64,000 bases of DNA, taken from contig JAHREC010000018.1 of assembly GCA_020081605.1 (NCBI GenBank), positions 5,394,001 to 5,458,000 of the forward strand, given 5' to 3'. Every line of letters begins with the position of its first letter. Position 1 is the stretch's first letter. The notes beneath the pieces are model-generated. The model was not told the origin of the DNA, did not search any database, and saw only the letters and a list, made by a program, of their open reading frames with translations. Source of the stretch: Albifimbria verrucaria (lineage: Eukaryota; Ascomycota; Sordariomycetes; Hypocreales; Stachybotryaceae). Both the position numbers and the translations under genes were made by a program. Positions 50,071 through 61,353 of the stretch are shown here, piece by piece.

Positions 50071-51929
50071 CTATGCTTCGCCCTGTACACCATCTGTGTT
50101 GTTTTTGTCCTCATGTCTCTTGCTTTTTCCGCCTTGAATCATCGATGCTGGGATGATAGCCAGAAAGGCCATGATTAATATGAAGAGAAAGCCACGTGTT
50201 ATAGCCTGACCGTAACAATTCCTCACGATGGCAGCAATCTCAGGGTCCAGTGTCTTTAGGAGTCAATGCTCCTTCTCACCTCGCTCACGATTTCATCAAT
50301 GTCAACATCGTATGGCAATAGCTCAACAACTAAGAGCTCTCGCAGAGCTTGCTGTATGATAGTTGAAACAATAGAAACTCCAATGACACATCCCAGATTG
50401 CGGATTGAGTAATAGATGGCAGTGAGAATAGCCACGCCGGAATCGGAACTATTGGAGACTATAACCATGCAATATCAGTAAGTAACACCTCAGTCAATCG
50501 TTCCGCAGCATACATTAAAGAAAGGTAGTACTCACTCACGGCGATCAAGCCAGACACTACAGCGTTTCCCAATCCTAATTCCGTTACGACTTGGAAAGTT
50601 ACCAACCCGGCTGTTGATTCCAGTACAGGCCCGGATAGGAGGAAGTTGCCCAAGCTTCCCGTAATATGTAACACAGAAGCCAGTATGAGAGCCCAATAGT
50701 ATTGTCCGCTGCGACGCATCCAGAATCCGGTAAGAAGGGCGCTGGCAACACCAGCAATGATGGCTGGTAGCATGTAGAAGGACGCTTTCTGGGGCTGAAC
50801 TGCCTTCTCGCCTGGTAGTAAAGCGGGAGAATAAAATCTAAAGCCATAATTGCGACAAATTCGAAGAATGCTGTTATGTAAATAGGGGTTATCTTAGCAC
50901 TGAAGACTAGTGTAGGTGGCACAATAGGTTCTCGGGCAATACGTGTCTCAACGTAGAGGAACCACACTGCGGCTATAGCAGAGATGATAAAGGGAACGTA
51001 TGTTTCCGGGATGATCCAGGAGACGTTGCTTCCTCGGTCTAGTCCAAGAATAAAAGCGGCAGTCATGGTAATCAATGTCACCGAGCCGAGAAAGTCAATG
51101 CGTCGTAATTTGGACACCAATGTCTGCTGTTCGTTCTGGCCCTTCGCTCGAACCATTTCACCATCGATAGAAAGGCTTACCAATACGATGGCAAGTAGAC
51201 AAAATGGTACCTGGCCAAAGAACGACCAACGCCAGCCCACTGAACCGGCCAGAAAGCCTCCAATTGGAGCCCCAAGTCCGGCGCCGAGAGCGTAGACTAT
51301 GTTCAGGATACCCTGCCATATTCCGCGGTCTTCCTTTGAGACCAATCCGGTGAGAAGAATTGCAACCACAGTACCGAGACCACCGCCTCCAATGGCTTGG
51401 AGCACTCGTGCAGCAATGAGCTGTTCAATGGAGTTTGCGAATCCACAAGCCAGACAACCCAAACCAAAGAGGCTATATGCCAGCAGCAAACACTCTTTAC
51501 GGCCGAATATGTCGCATAGTTTGCCGTAGAGAGGCTGGAAAGAGGCCAACGCTAGACCGTATGCTGTCATAATCCAAGAAGCCCGATTCAAGGCATCAAG
51601 CTCACTCGATATTGTTGCATAGCTGACCAAGGCAATTGTCCCATCCGCTGCAGCCAGAAACATCTATGTCGAAAGTTAGCTAGCCGTTCCTTTGCTAGGA
51701 CAGGTAGGGTAGTGCTACTCACGCCGATTGTGATGGCAGGAAATATGATGGCCATGTTTGGCTTCTTTGCAGTTTCCTGAACGTCTCCATTACTCTGATT
51801 TGTTTCATTTTCTCTTTCAAGATGTGTTGAAGTAGATGCAGCCGGCGTCAAAATCGTTGCCGGTCCCGGAGTCGTAGTTGTGAGGAGCGGGGACGTCTCG
51901 TCATGGACGTCTGCCTCTGAAGGTGACAT
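50071..51929 (-). CDS. MFS drug/amino-acid transporter (DHA type, VBA/Fnx1-like)
   Basis: About 574 residues with the 14-segment pattern of DHA2-like carriers, such as vacuolar basic amino-acid transporters and multidrug exporters. The N-terminal tail contains ETSPLL, an acidic di-leucine-type signal used for vacuolar sorting in related proteins. GKLCDIFGRK is motif A, RVLQAIGGGG motif B and LGAGLGAPIGG antiporter motif C, followed by VGWRWSFFGQVP. The later part reads YYQARRQFSPQKASFYMLPA, joined by one added base. Introns: 51722-51664 and 50535-50459. Two one-base losses (G run 50791-50794, near 50259) are needed; the length then closes. It converges on the DUF3433 gene with only about 160 bp between stops. 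A start 69 bp further upstream is also open. Confidence 0.87.
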
Positions 51930-53073
51930 GGTCGGTAAACAAGGGCAAAACGCCGTGCAGTAGACGAGAGTTAAAAGCCTGAGAAAATTGTTTGCCAAAT
52001 CTCCTGGGCGGGGATAAGGTCACTGCGACTCGTTCACCGACAAAAGTAGCCGATCGTCCTGAAGGGTCCCGCTCTGTAAGACTATGAGTCACATGATAGT
52101 TCCAGCCCACTCATGAGCGTCTTTATGCAGTTATTGACAATTTAAAACCGAACACGCACAACGATCTATGCTTCCTTCCAATCTGAGAATCATGTTTCGA
52201 TCTACATGCAATTTTCAAGCTGATAAGTAGTAAGATTCTGCAGAGCCGGTCAAGGATAAAGCCGAGGGATGCCGAGCGTGCTTAGAAGCGGAAGGGTCGC
52301 GTTTAACATAGACTATTGAGTCCCATCGAATTGACATCTTCTATGAGATAAATAATAGCTAGCTCTAATTGCATGGAAAGCATAACAATTAAAGAGCACA
52401 GCTTCTAAGTCTGATGATGATCCATAGGTTATGTCGTAATGGTAATTTTTGGTACGGTATTTCTCAAACAACACAGCCTTCTCAGTGCCAATATGTTTTT
52501 CTGAACTTTTCTAGGTTTGTTGATACTAGTTGTGTACCTATTCAGCAACCGGAGTCTTCTCTTAGAATATTGGTTCCACGGCTGGACATATTACCACATT
52601 GGTGCTTTGTACGATTCGTTGACTGCATATTATAATGGAGAACAATAATCATGATTGAATCTTGCATGCCAAGCGATATAGTGAAATCCAGATCTAGACT
52701 ATAGTGACAATATGGTTGGTCAAGCCGATCCTTAGACAAAACATAGAGGAGTTTCTGAGCAACCATGAATCCGTTTAAAGAGTCTTGTTCTAAAGTAATT
52801 TGTCATCCATTTGGGCTGAACGATGAGTTTACGAGAGCTTCCTTCGGGAGCTAGATCAATCACACTTTGTAGGATGTTGGACAGATACTAGCACCATAGC
52901 ATGGCCAGTTTGATGGCAGTGAAATTTCCTAAATGAAGCTAAATGCAACCACAACACACGTTTATAGACAATTTTCCTTCAAGCAGAACATCACGTTTTT
53001 AGCTACGGCCCAGAACGCTCATCCTAGGTCAGTAGGGCTTGACTATTATTTGATTAGAATGTACTTGACAAGT
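51930..53073. other. AT-rich intergenic region
   Basis: Promoter of the DHA-type MFS gene and 3' flank of the next minus-strand gene. Noticeably AT-rich from about 52140 to 53060, with no coding frame of note. It could be an old, decayed insertion, but I see no ends or terminal repeats. Confidence 0.45.
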
Positions 53074-54770
53074 TCAAGCTGAGGCGATCTCCAGACGAGA
53101 GGTCCTGGCGCCCGGGCCCAATAAAACCGAGCTGGCTGCCATGGCTGTGGTAGTGGTCTCCCCGTGGTTGCGAGTTTGCAACTCAACTTCGTCAGCATTT
53201 GGATCTAGTGTATTAGCTGTATTTTGGCCAGGTTGTCCGAGCCGAAGAAGGTGCAGCAACCTCGTGAGGCTACTAGACGCTGGCTGTTGGAATGCATCTT
53301 GTATACTCTCGAGAGAGCGCCCTCGAGTCTCGGGCATCTGAAGTGCGAGGACGCATACGGTAAATAAAGCAAGCCCTCCAAATAAGAAATATGCGCCAAA
53401 TGCAGAGGCTGAAAGCAGAATCGGTGTAATCAAGGCCACAAGCCAGTTAGTGAACTGCAAAGGTGGACCTCGGTCAGCTTGTGTCTGCGAAGTAACTCTA
53501 CAGCATAGTTCGGGTAACTTACGTATGACATCGCCATACCAACTGAATTGGCTGCCCTCTGGTGTGGCCAGGTTGGATCTCACTAGCATAGATCTTTCCA
53601 ACAATGCCCCATGTAGAGCAGTAAATCATACCGAACAGGTAAACAGATACCACAACGGCCCAGCGTGCGGCTCCATAAGGATGGACAGCTTGCGCAGCAT
53701 ACAAACTACCAACTAGAAACATCAGTGCACATAAAGCAAGGCCGCCAGTGATGCTTGAAGTACGACGGCCCCATTTGTCTGCGAGAAGAAATGCGGGGAT
53801 CGTAGCGATAAGCATAGTAATCATAGAGACACCAGAAGCCAAGAAGGACGAGTTATCGGAGGAGATGCCTGCTTGCGCGAACAGAACTGGCGCATACTAG
53901 GTCGCTTTTTATCAGTTGTGTTCTATGAAACAGGGGACGAGAACAAGAACCACTCACATAGGTGACCGCATCAATGCCCGAGAATTGGATCATTCCAAGA
54001 ATGAAGAGTGCCAGAAGAGTCCTAGAACGGTAGCCGCGCCTAAAAAGCATAGCAAATCCTTGCATGGTCGTAAGATTCTGCTGCTCTACTGGGGAGCTCA
54101 GGAAGTCGCGGCGAGCTTCTTCCATATCACATTCCAACAAACGCAGGGACTCCATTGCCTCATTCGTCCGGCCGTGGAGGATCAACCACCTCGGAGACTC
54201 CGGAAGCTCTATGCAAGCAAATGCCAAAGCATAAGACACGATTGCCTGTATAATGTAAGGTGCTCTCCAAGCCATGCTATTCTGTATCGCAATGGAACCG
54301 TAGCAGGCAAAGTAACCAGCGCACACCCCAACCGTGGACATGAATTGCGGCAACGCCGCCAGCCTTCCGCGCTTATTCATAGGCGCAATTTCGGTGAGGT
54401 AGACGGCCATGTTGCCCAGGAATATGCCTTGGCCAAAGCCGGCGACGGCGCGACCAATGATAAACTGAACAAGGTTGAATGATGTACACTGGAGGATGGC
54501 GCCCAGACCGAAAAGCATAGCGCCAGGTTTGATGATGGAGAGGCGGCCTTTCTTATCGGCAAGGTGACCAGCGAAAAGGGAGGGCATAATGCCAGTCAAC
54601 ATTATCATGGAGACAGTAATACCAAGCACGAAGGAGGACATCTCACCCACAACGGCTGTGAATTGTGGCATGCGCGTGATGGCGCCGACACAGCCCGTGT
54701 CGAAGCCATTAAGGAAGCCGCCCAGCGAAATGGCAAGAGATGCCCAGGCGTAATTTGGCATAAGCTTCAT
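53074..54770 (-). CDS. MFS sugar transporter (sugar porter family)
   Basis: About 522 residues, twelve predicted membrane segments, plasma-membrane hexose or other sugar uptake. Landmarks: GGFLNGFDTGCVGAITRMPQF in the first segment, GHLADKKGRLSIIKPGAMLF, IGRAVAGFGQGIFLGNMAVY, PESPRWLILHGRTNEAMESL, ADKWGRRTSS and MPETRGRSLESIQDAF (PETRG). Introns: 53957-53897 (after GIDAVTY, joining to YAPVLFAQAG) and 53522-53455. One base is missing near the C run 53555-53557; adding it gives GAANSVGMAMSY before the second intron, and the total then closes. Start ATG 54768-54770 has a TATA-like site about 80 bp upstream. Substrate not predictable. Confidence 0.9.
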
Positions 54771-54844
54771 TGTGTCAATGATGGATCTTAGTTTCTATGA
54801 ATGAGGTAGATGTTGTGGTGAGAATTAACAGCATGTCGCTTCAT

Positions 54845-54853
54845 TCTATATAT
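54845..54853 (-). promoter_or_regulatory. TATA-like box for the sugar porter gene
   Basis: GATATATAG on the minus strand, about 80 bp upstream of the start codon at 54770. Position and sequence suit a core promoter. Confidence 0.4.
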
Positions 54854-55504
54854 CATAAGCAGAGGTACGTAGGCAGGTTCATTCCCGTGCTGATCCCGCC
54901 GTTTGGCCGTGACCCCACGCGTGTAAACAGATGGTAGATGTCATTGACAGCCGATACCGCGACACAAGGACTAGGACCCGGGCGCGCATCGAGATGCAAG
55001 ATACTAGGTTCTGTGCGTTGTAGCTCTTCCTCTACACGACTTCAAGTTGAGCCAGCTACAATTCACAGCCATTTTGTCGTTTATGAAAACAAGAATCAAT
55101 TCTTAAAACCCCATGTTCTTGCCAAAGGCCATTACTGTACCTTACTCTCAGTTATAAAGTTTGCTGTACAACTGCCAGAGCATCCGTTATCTCGGAGCGA
55201 CGATCGCAGCGACCATTAGCTTGCTGCCTGGGCGGGTTGCGTATCAGCAAGGGTCAAAGGGCGTATTTCGACCAATTCTAATGGGAGGAAAGGATCATTA
55301 CATCACATCAGCCAGGGAACATGGCGGGTTGTAAATCAAGGGCGTGATATCTCATCGCCCGTGTCCAGCTGTTTTATAGGGCATGGCTTGATCTGATTAT
55401 AGCCACTGCTTCATATACAAACGCGGTTGGTAAGCAACAACGGAGAAACTGAACGACCGGCTTTCACGACGGCTTTGAGCTGTGTCTTGACTTGTCAATT
55501 TATT

Positions 55505-55555
55505 CTTTTTTTTTCTTTTTTTTTCTTTAATTCTTATTTTATTATATCTATCTTT
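55505..55555. repeat. T-rich low-complexity tract
   Basis: Runs of eight or nine T separated by C, then an AT-rich tail. Likely a nucleosome-poor promoter element or simple low complexity. Confidence 0.8.
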
Positions 55556-56728
55556 TAGCGGAGATAGAAAAATTTTTAAAATTGTTTGGCCGTTACAATG
55601 ACAGCCTCAGACCACAAACCATATGCGTTGCCGCGATTGTGAACCGAAGCAGTGATGCTACGAGAGGCGCTAGTTCTAGCCTGTTGTAGTCGGCTGGGAA
55701 TTGGCGATATCCGACGTCCCACTACCCTATTTACAAAGCTAGCATATGGGTACGAATGGTGGGCAACACGTTTCGAGGTTTTTGAGTGGCATGGTTGGGA
55801 CAGTGGCTACAGATCATTCATCACGATATGAAGGCTTCCTTCACCTACTCAGAGGTTTTCAGAGTCAGTGTCAGCAGCTATCCCCACATTATCCCAGTAT
55901 CTCAGCAACTTGTTTTGTTCAGTGCGGAGAGGAGCCAATGACCACGCAGGCAAATGACACACAAACGTGTGAAGCGGTGCGGATGGGCTAGCTAGCACAT
56001 GTCGATCACTTAGGGCTTCATTTCGCACGTGTTGGCTTAGGTTGTTTGGTAACGGTCGAAGGCTTGGTGGACACGCTGCGGAAATCGCCATGAGAGTTAG
56101 CAAAGCCAAGCAATTCCATTTCGGGGCAGGAAATCGGCAGCCCATGAGCGGCGTCTTTAGAGGCTGTTGTTAATGAAGATTTGCTGCTTGGCATTTGAGC
56201 CAACGAAGGAAGCGATTTATTAAACGGCGGGCCTCGTAAGGGCCAAGCAAGGGTCGTGCGATGGACGCAGAGTCCCTTTGTACCCACCGTTTCCACTCGA
56301 CAGCGACGTGTCACCACCGAGGATGTACATAGGGTTGCATCCAGAGGGCATTGTCATTGCAGGAGGGCGGTGTTCGGGTGCATGTACGGCACAGTAAATG
56401 CAAGGACTCAAGACAGGTTCGTACGAATAGGGTATCGGATCACCTGAGTGATTTTCTCGACACCCCAGTTGATGTCGTACAGCCGAGTACAGCACATGCA
56501 TGGATCTCAAGGGAGGCAAGGAGGCACAGACTGAGAGGCTCACCCACAGACCGCAAGTCTGTCTGTCCGTCGAGGGATGATGGGAGGAGCAACAAGGAGA
56601 ACTGGTCTGAGCGTCTTAAGTTCGGGGTTCAGTCGGTATCGCGGGGTGAGGCGTGACAAGCAACAAAGCCAATGCAAGGGTTTACGATTTGATCATGATC
56701 ATAATTTGATGCAGCACTGTACGGTACG

Positions 56729-56743
56729 GTACTGTAACAGTAC
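56729..56743. promoter_or_regulatory. Perfect 7+1+7 palindrome, GTACTGT-A-ACAGTAC
   Basis: Perfect inverted repeat of 7 bp with a single-base centre, next to further GTAC-rich sequence (GTACGGTACGGTACTG). Its form suits a dimeric DNA-binding protein, but no factor is known to me for it. Confidence 0.35.
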
Positions 56744-57774
56744 TGTACATACAGATTTGGCCGGCATCCAGCAAAAACATTGATTCCATTCCCGTTGCAA
56801 CAGCCAATCGACCCGCAATACAGTCGATGAAATTATGACCCTGACGGCTTCAAAGGTAAACGCCAGAGAGGCATCTGAACTGGGAACTGTGGGGTTGAGG
56901 TACGTTGGTACTTGCAAGAAAACGGCTGGCGGGAAACGCGGGGACACGAGGTACTAGTGAGGAAGGTACCCGCTCCGTGCATGCAGAGGGCCAGGCTGTG
57001 GCTCCAGTACCAGCGCCACAAGTACCTGGCGTCCTGGAGCCGCCCGGCTGTTGGACAAGGATCCCTTGCATAGGAAAAGTCGGCATTTTGATGTCATCGA
57101 CCCATCCAGCCGGCACCAGCGTCATTTTCTCCCTTGCCCGGGCTGCCTCTGAGCCTCTGAGCAGGCAAAAGGTTCAACGTCTGAGCAGGGGATCGCTGCT
57201 GGGTCTGCCTACTGTTACGAGGAAGCTGCTGCCCTGTGGACGATGGATTGGCCCTCGGCTCGGTCGTAATTTTCTCGCCCTCTTTGCCCTGCCGGATGGG
57301 TTGAGAAAACGTTTTTAAAATGCTGGTCTGTGCGTGAGTTAAGCCATACCGGTACATCATCACCTGTCATTCTTTTTGGCTGTTTCTTGCGGCAGCTACT
57401 GTAGCCCTGCGGGTTATGTACCGTAGAAACATGACGAATGAAACGGGCATCCTCTGCGCTGGGACTGTCCTTGGAGGAGGCAAGGAAAAAGAAACAGAGA
57501 AATGCAGAATAAATCAAGGGAGGCGGCCGATCAAAGACAAGCTTAGTGAGTGCCCCATGCCAGCCCAGGTACAGTGCTGTATTGGACCGCATGTACAGAG
57601 TAATCTGTACAGGGAGCAAAAAAAAGCTTCTGGGGTTGAAATTCCGTTGATGCCGACGTTTCCGCTTTTCTGCCAAGCCAAGTTCTCCATGCCATGCCCA
57701 ATGGACAGTAGCACAGCACTGTCGAATAAACAACTTTTGGCTGCTGGCTTTTTAGGCCGGATGAGACTGTAGTG

Positions 57775-57800
57775 CCAATCCAATCCAATCCAATCCAATC
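57775..57800. promoter_or_regulatory. Five tandem CCAAT boxes
   Basis: Five overlapping copies of CCAATC with a 5-bp period, ending about 635 bp upstream of the 7TM-MFS start. CCAAT is the site of the fungal Hap/CBF complex. Such close spacing would let only one or two complexes bind at once, so it may equally be a pentanucleotide microsatellite. Confidence 0.6.
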
Positions 57801-58433
57801 CGATCCGTTCATGGCTTTAGTGGCCTTTGCCTCGTGCCTCGGACTGGGCAGGGCAGGAGCGACTGCAAGGTACATCCGTACACGAGCTTCGTTCCTTCCT
57901 CGCTCTCGTGTCTGTGTCCCTCGTGCACTTGCTCAACTAAATCCATCTGTCCTCCTCTTCTCCTTCATCCTCTTCTTTCTTCTTTCCCTCCAGCCATACT
58001 CTTAGTTTTTCTATCCTTCCCTTCTCCATTCCTCTCTCCCGTCACTGCAACACACCCCACCCCTCACATCCTCACCCTCGAAGGCTACGTACAGTACGAT
58101 TACGGTCCTTTGCTCCGCCTTCCGACCGCTTGTCCCTGCCAGTTTTAGCGACGCCCAGCTAATTTTTTCCCTTCCCACCTCCATTCCGTCATCCAAGTAC
58201 AGCCCGCTCGGGTGGGGCCTTGAAGAACCTCGTTGACAACTCCAACCTTCGACACCCAAGTGCACCTCGCGACCGTCGTTGTGTCTCAATCAGCGCGTCC
58301 TGGTCAACTTTTGCGTCTCGGTCTTCCTCGATCCCAACTCGCCGAACTCTGCCTGGATCGTTACCATGGAAGCCGCCATCCTCTTGAATTCTTGACCTGA
58401 CTTCCCTGTCGTCGTCGACGTCTCGCGCCCATC

Positions 58434-61353
58434 ATGTCCTCGTCTGGTGTGGCGGATGGCCCCGTCCCCAATCGTGGGCCGGCCGTCTTCGCTGTCACCA
58501 CTGCCACCTTGGTCCTGGCTTCTGTCTTTGTCGCCGCCCGGATGGTCTGCCGCTACTTCATCGTCAAGAAGTTGAGTTGGGATGACAAGGTCATGGCCTT
58601 TGCCTGGCTGCTCGCCTTTGGTTATCCTTCACCGTCTGCCTGGGCACCAACAATGGCCTTGGTAAACATGACGTCGATATCCCAAAGCACCAGCTTCCTC
58701 GCTTGCGTCGCTGCGAATATGTCTTCTCTATTCTTTACGTGAGCCATTGTCCCGCACCTCCAACCCACCTGTTTCGCTCGCTCGCAGAACCCTCGCTAAC
58801 TGCCCCGCCAGAACCCGGCCCTCATGGCTACCAAGACGAGCGTCCTCATCTTTACCTGCGACTCGCCAAACATACCCAGGTCGTCCTGCGCTACGCCTCG
58901 TGGGCAACCTTACTTGTCGTCAATGTCGCCGGTACCGTCCTCACGTTCATGAACGTCTTCCAGTGCAGCCCAGTCGATGCCGCCTGGAATGTTGGCAGGT
59001 ATGATAATGCGAGATGCATCCCACTACTCACCGAGTTCATCTGCGCCGCTCCTGTCAACGTCATCACCGATCTTGCCATTCTGGCATTGCCGATTCCCGT
59101 CTTGACCAGCATGCGGCTTCCTTCTCGCCAAAAGACAATCTTGGTTCTCACCTTTACATTGGGTATTTTCGTCACCATTGTCGATGTTGTCCGCATCTAC
59201 TATCTACAGCGTGCCATCACCGAGGTTCCCAGGGGCGTCTCATCTGACCCGCGGGTGAGCTTCGGCGGACAGGTCAATTTTCCATGGAATGCCTCTCTCT
59301 CTTTCATGTGGAGTGTCGTTGAGGTCAATGTCGGTATGACTTGCGCTTGCGTCCCAACGCTAAAGCCCCTGATTCTCAAGCTACTTCCCGCTATGCTCTA
59401 CGACCCCGATGGCACCCGCAGCATGTCATCCGCCGCCAAAGGGCCAGGTGATGCCGAATCTCCGATTTCGTCCACACAGCCTGAAATCGCTTTGCCTCCG
59501 GCTGCGACGTTGCCGACTTACAATCCACCTCATGCACGCACCGGGCCTGACGCCCCAATTAGCGCCATGGAATTCTTAACAACACCGGAAACCGCCGCTG
59601 CTGGCCACAACTCTACCAGTCTTGACAATGCGGACAGCGACGGTCTAGCCTGTTCTCACACTTATATGACCGCATCGACAGCTACCCAAGAGAATGCCGT
59701 CTACTTTGGATTCGTCAACATGAACAAGCCGAAGAGCATGCTTAGGACCAATGCAGCAGAGTCGCTAAAATACTGCAGCATTGTCTCAACTTTGTTCTTT
59801 CTCTGGGGCTTCTCATACGGTCTGCTGAATACTCTCAACACTGTCGTTGCCGCTATTAGCAACATGACACCTGCACAGACGCTCGGGCTTACTAGCATGT
59901 ATTTTGGTGCCGGCTATTTCTTCGGTCCCCTGCTAGTTGGCGGATGGATTTTGCGTCGAGATGAACATAACAGGACCAAACGCCATCAGCGAGACGAGTA
60001 CGAGAATGTCGGTGGTTACAAGGTCACATTGATCGCTGGCCTTTCCATTTACGGCATCGGCACCATCATCTTCTGGCCATCCGCAGTGCTGAGCTCATAC
60101 GGAGGGTTCATGATCAGTAGTTTTGTCGTTGGTTTCGGTCTCGCAGTGCTCGAAGTTGGTGCCAATTCATTCCTTGTACTATGTGGGCCGCCTGAGTACG
60201 GCGAGACCCGCCTCCTCCTCGCCCAGGGTGTCCAGGGCGTTGGATCGGTGCTCTCTGCCCTTCTCGCACAAAGGGTCTTCTTCCAAGGCATTGAGCAGGA
60301 CGACAGTCGCAAAAGCCTAACCCTCATCAATGTTCAATGGACGTATCTCGGCATTACCCTGTTATGCGTCGCGCTAGGTCTGTTCTTCTTCTACATGCCC
60401 TTCCTGAAGTCACCGATAGCGAGCTTGAGCTATCAGAAAAGACACTGCCTCTCGACCCTCGAAAGAAGAGCATTGGAGGCTTTCAGCTCAGAACAGTCAG
60501 TCTTACCCTAGCTGTTCTCGCCCAGTACCTCTACGTCGGAGCTCAGGAGTGCTACAGCATATACTTTCGAAATCTCTTGATATCGATACTTCCAGGGCAG
60601 TCAAACACTGGTCACTCTGCGTTGAATGGCCACACGCAACACATCAATCTTGATAGGCCTCCTGGAATCGCTCTTTCGATTCCAGACTACCTCCTCATTG
60701 CGCATACTGCATTCGCTGTTTCCCGGTTTTTCTTTGGTTATCTTACCTACCTCTCGGTCTCTCACCCGAGAATGCCAAGGCCGCGAACTCTTCTGACCAT
60801 AAGCATTTCGCTCTGCTGCCTGTTTGCCCTTATCCCCGTGGTGGTACGCCCGCCTAATCCTAATCTTCTGATAATTCCTGTGATTCTTTACTATTTCGCG
60901 CAAGGACCAGTGTGGCCGCTGATATATGCCATTGGTCTCCGCGGCCAAGGCCGAAGGACGAAACGGGCAGCTGCATTCATCACTATGGGTGCTTCAGGTG
61001 CCGCATTCTTCCCTTTCATCATGTACGGCATCATCACGTCAGGTGGAACCGTGCGAGCGGCTTTTGTTGTTGTTATTGCGTTGCAGGCTGCCAACTTGTG
61101 CTATCCGATTTTCTTGGAGCTAGTCAAGGACGCAAAGTTGATGGTGGACCCTACCACGGGAGCACACAGACACTTAGGAGAAGACAGGGAGGCGACCATG
61201 AACGAATTGGTTATGAACCGCATGCTTGCTGCTGAGCGGCCAAACGAGAAGAGGGAAGGCCTTCTCGGTAAGGTGACAAAAAGCTTCGGGGCTAAGCTTT
61301 CATCGTCACGGCGACGGTCTTCACCACCGCCTCAAATCGTGCATAATGAGTAG
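58434..61353 (+). CDS. Fusion of a fungal rhodopsin-type 7TM domain with a fucose-permease-type MFS transporter
   Basis: About 949 residues. Residues 10-297 form a PTH11-like fungal rhodopsin-type 7TM domain: RMVCRYFIVKKLSWDDKVMA, GLGKHDVDIPKHQLPRLRRC, ALMATKTSVLIFYLRL, TFMNVFQCSPVDAAWN, VNVITDLAILALPIPVL and FMWSVVEVNVGMTCACVPTL. Residues 298-418 are a Pro/Ser/Thr-rich linker. Residues 419-900 are a twelve-segment MFS of the fucose/glucose-galactose permease type: LFFLWGFSYGLLNTLNTVV, GAGYFFGPLLVGGWILRR, VGFGLAVLEVGANSFLVLCG, YMPLPEVTDSELE, VGAQECYSIYFRNLL and YFAQGPVWPLIYAIGLRGQG. One intron, 58739-58811. Three one-base losses (near 58621, T run 58851-58853, C run 60398-60400) are needed, and the length then closes. 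None lies between the two domains: one frame runs open from 58854 to 60397. The role as sensor plus transporter is inference. Confidence 0.85.

Larger units (their letters stand above)
54771..58433. other. Long divergent intergenic region (sugar porter / 7TM-MFS gene)
   Basis: About 3.7 kb, the longest gene-free stretch in the window, between two outward-facing transporter genes. It holds a T-rich tract (55505-55555), a perfect short palindrome (56729-56743), five CCAAT boxes in tandem (57775-57800) and a pyrimidine-rich leader (57890-58080). Short frames lack family similarity. It may contain a non-coding transcript or a large regulated promoter. Confidence 0.5.

Noticed and set aside
51930..53073. 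AT-rich block as a decayed, RIP-mutated transposon
   Set aside because: No terminal repeats, no recognisable transposase or reverse-transcriptase remnants, and I could not measure dinucleotide bias.
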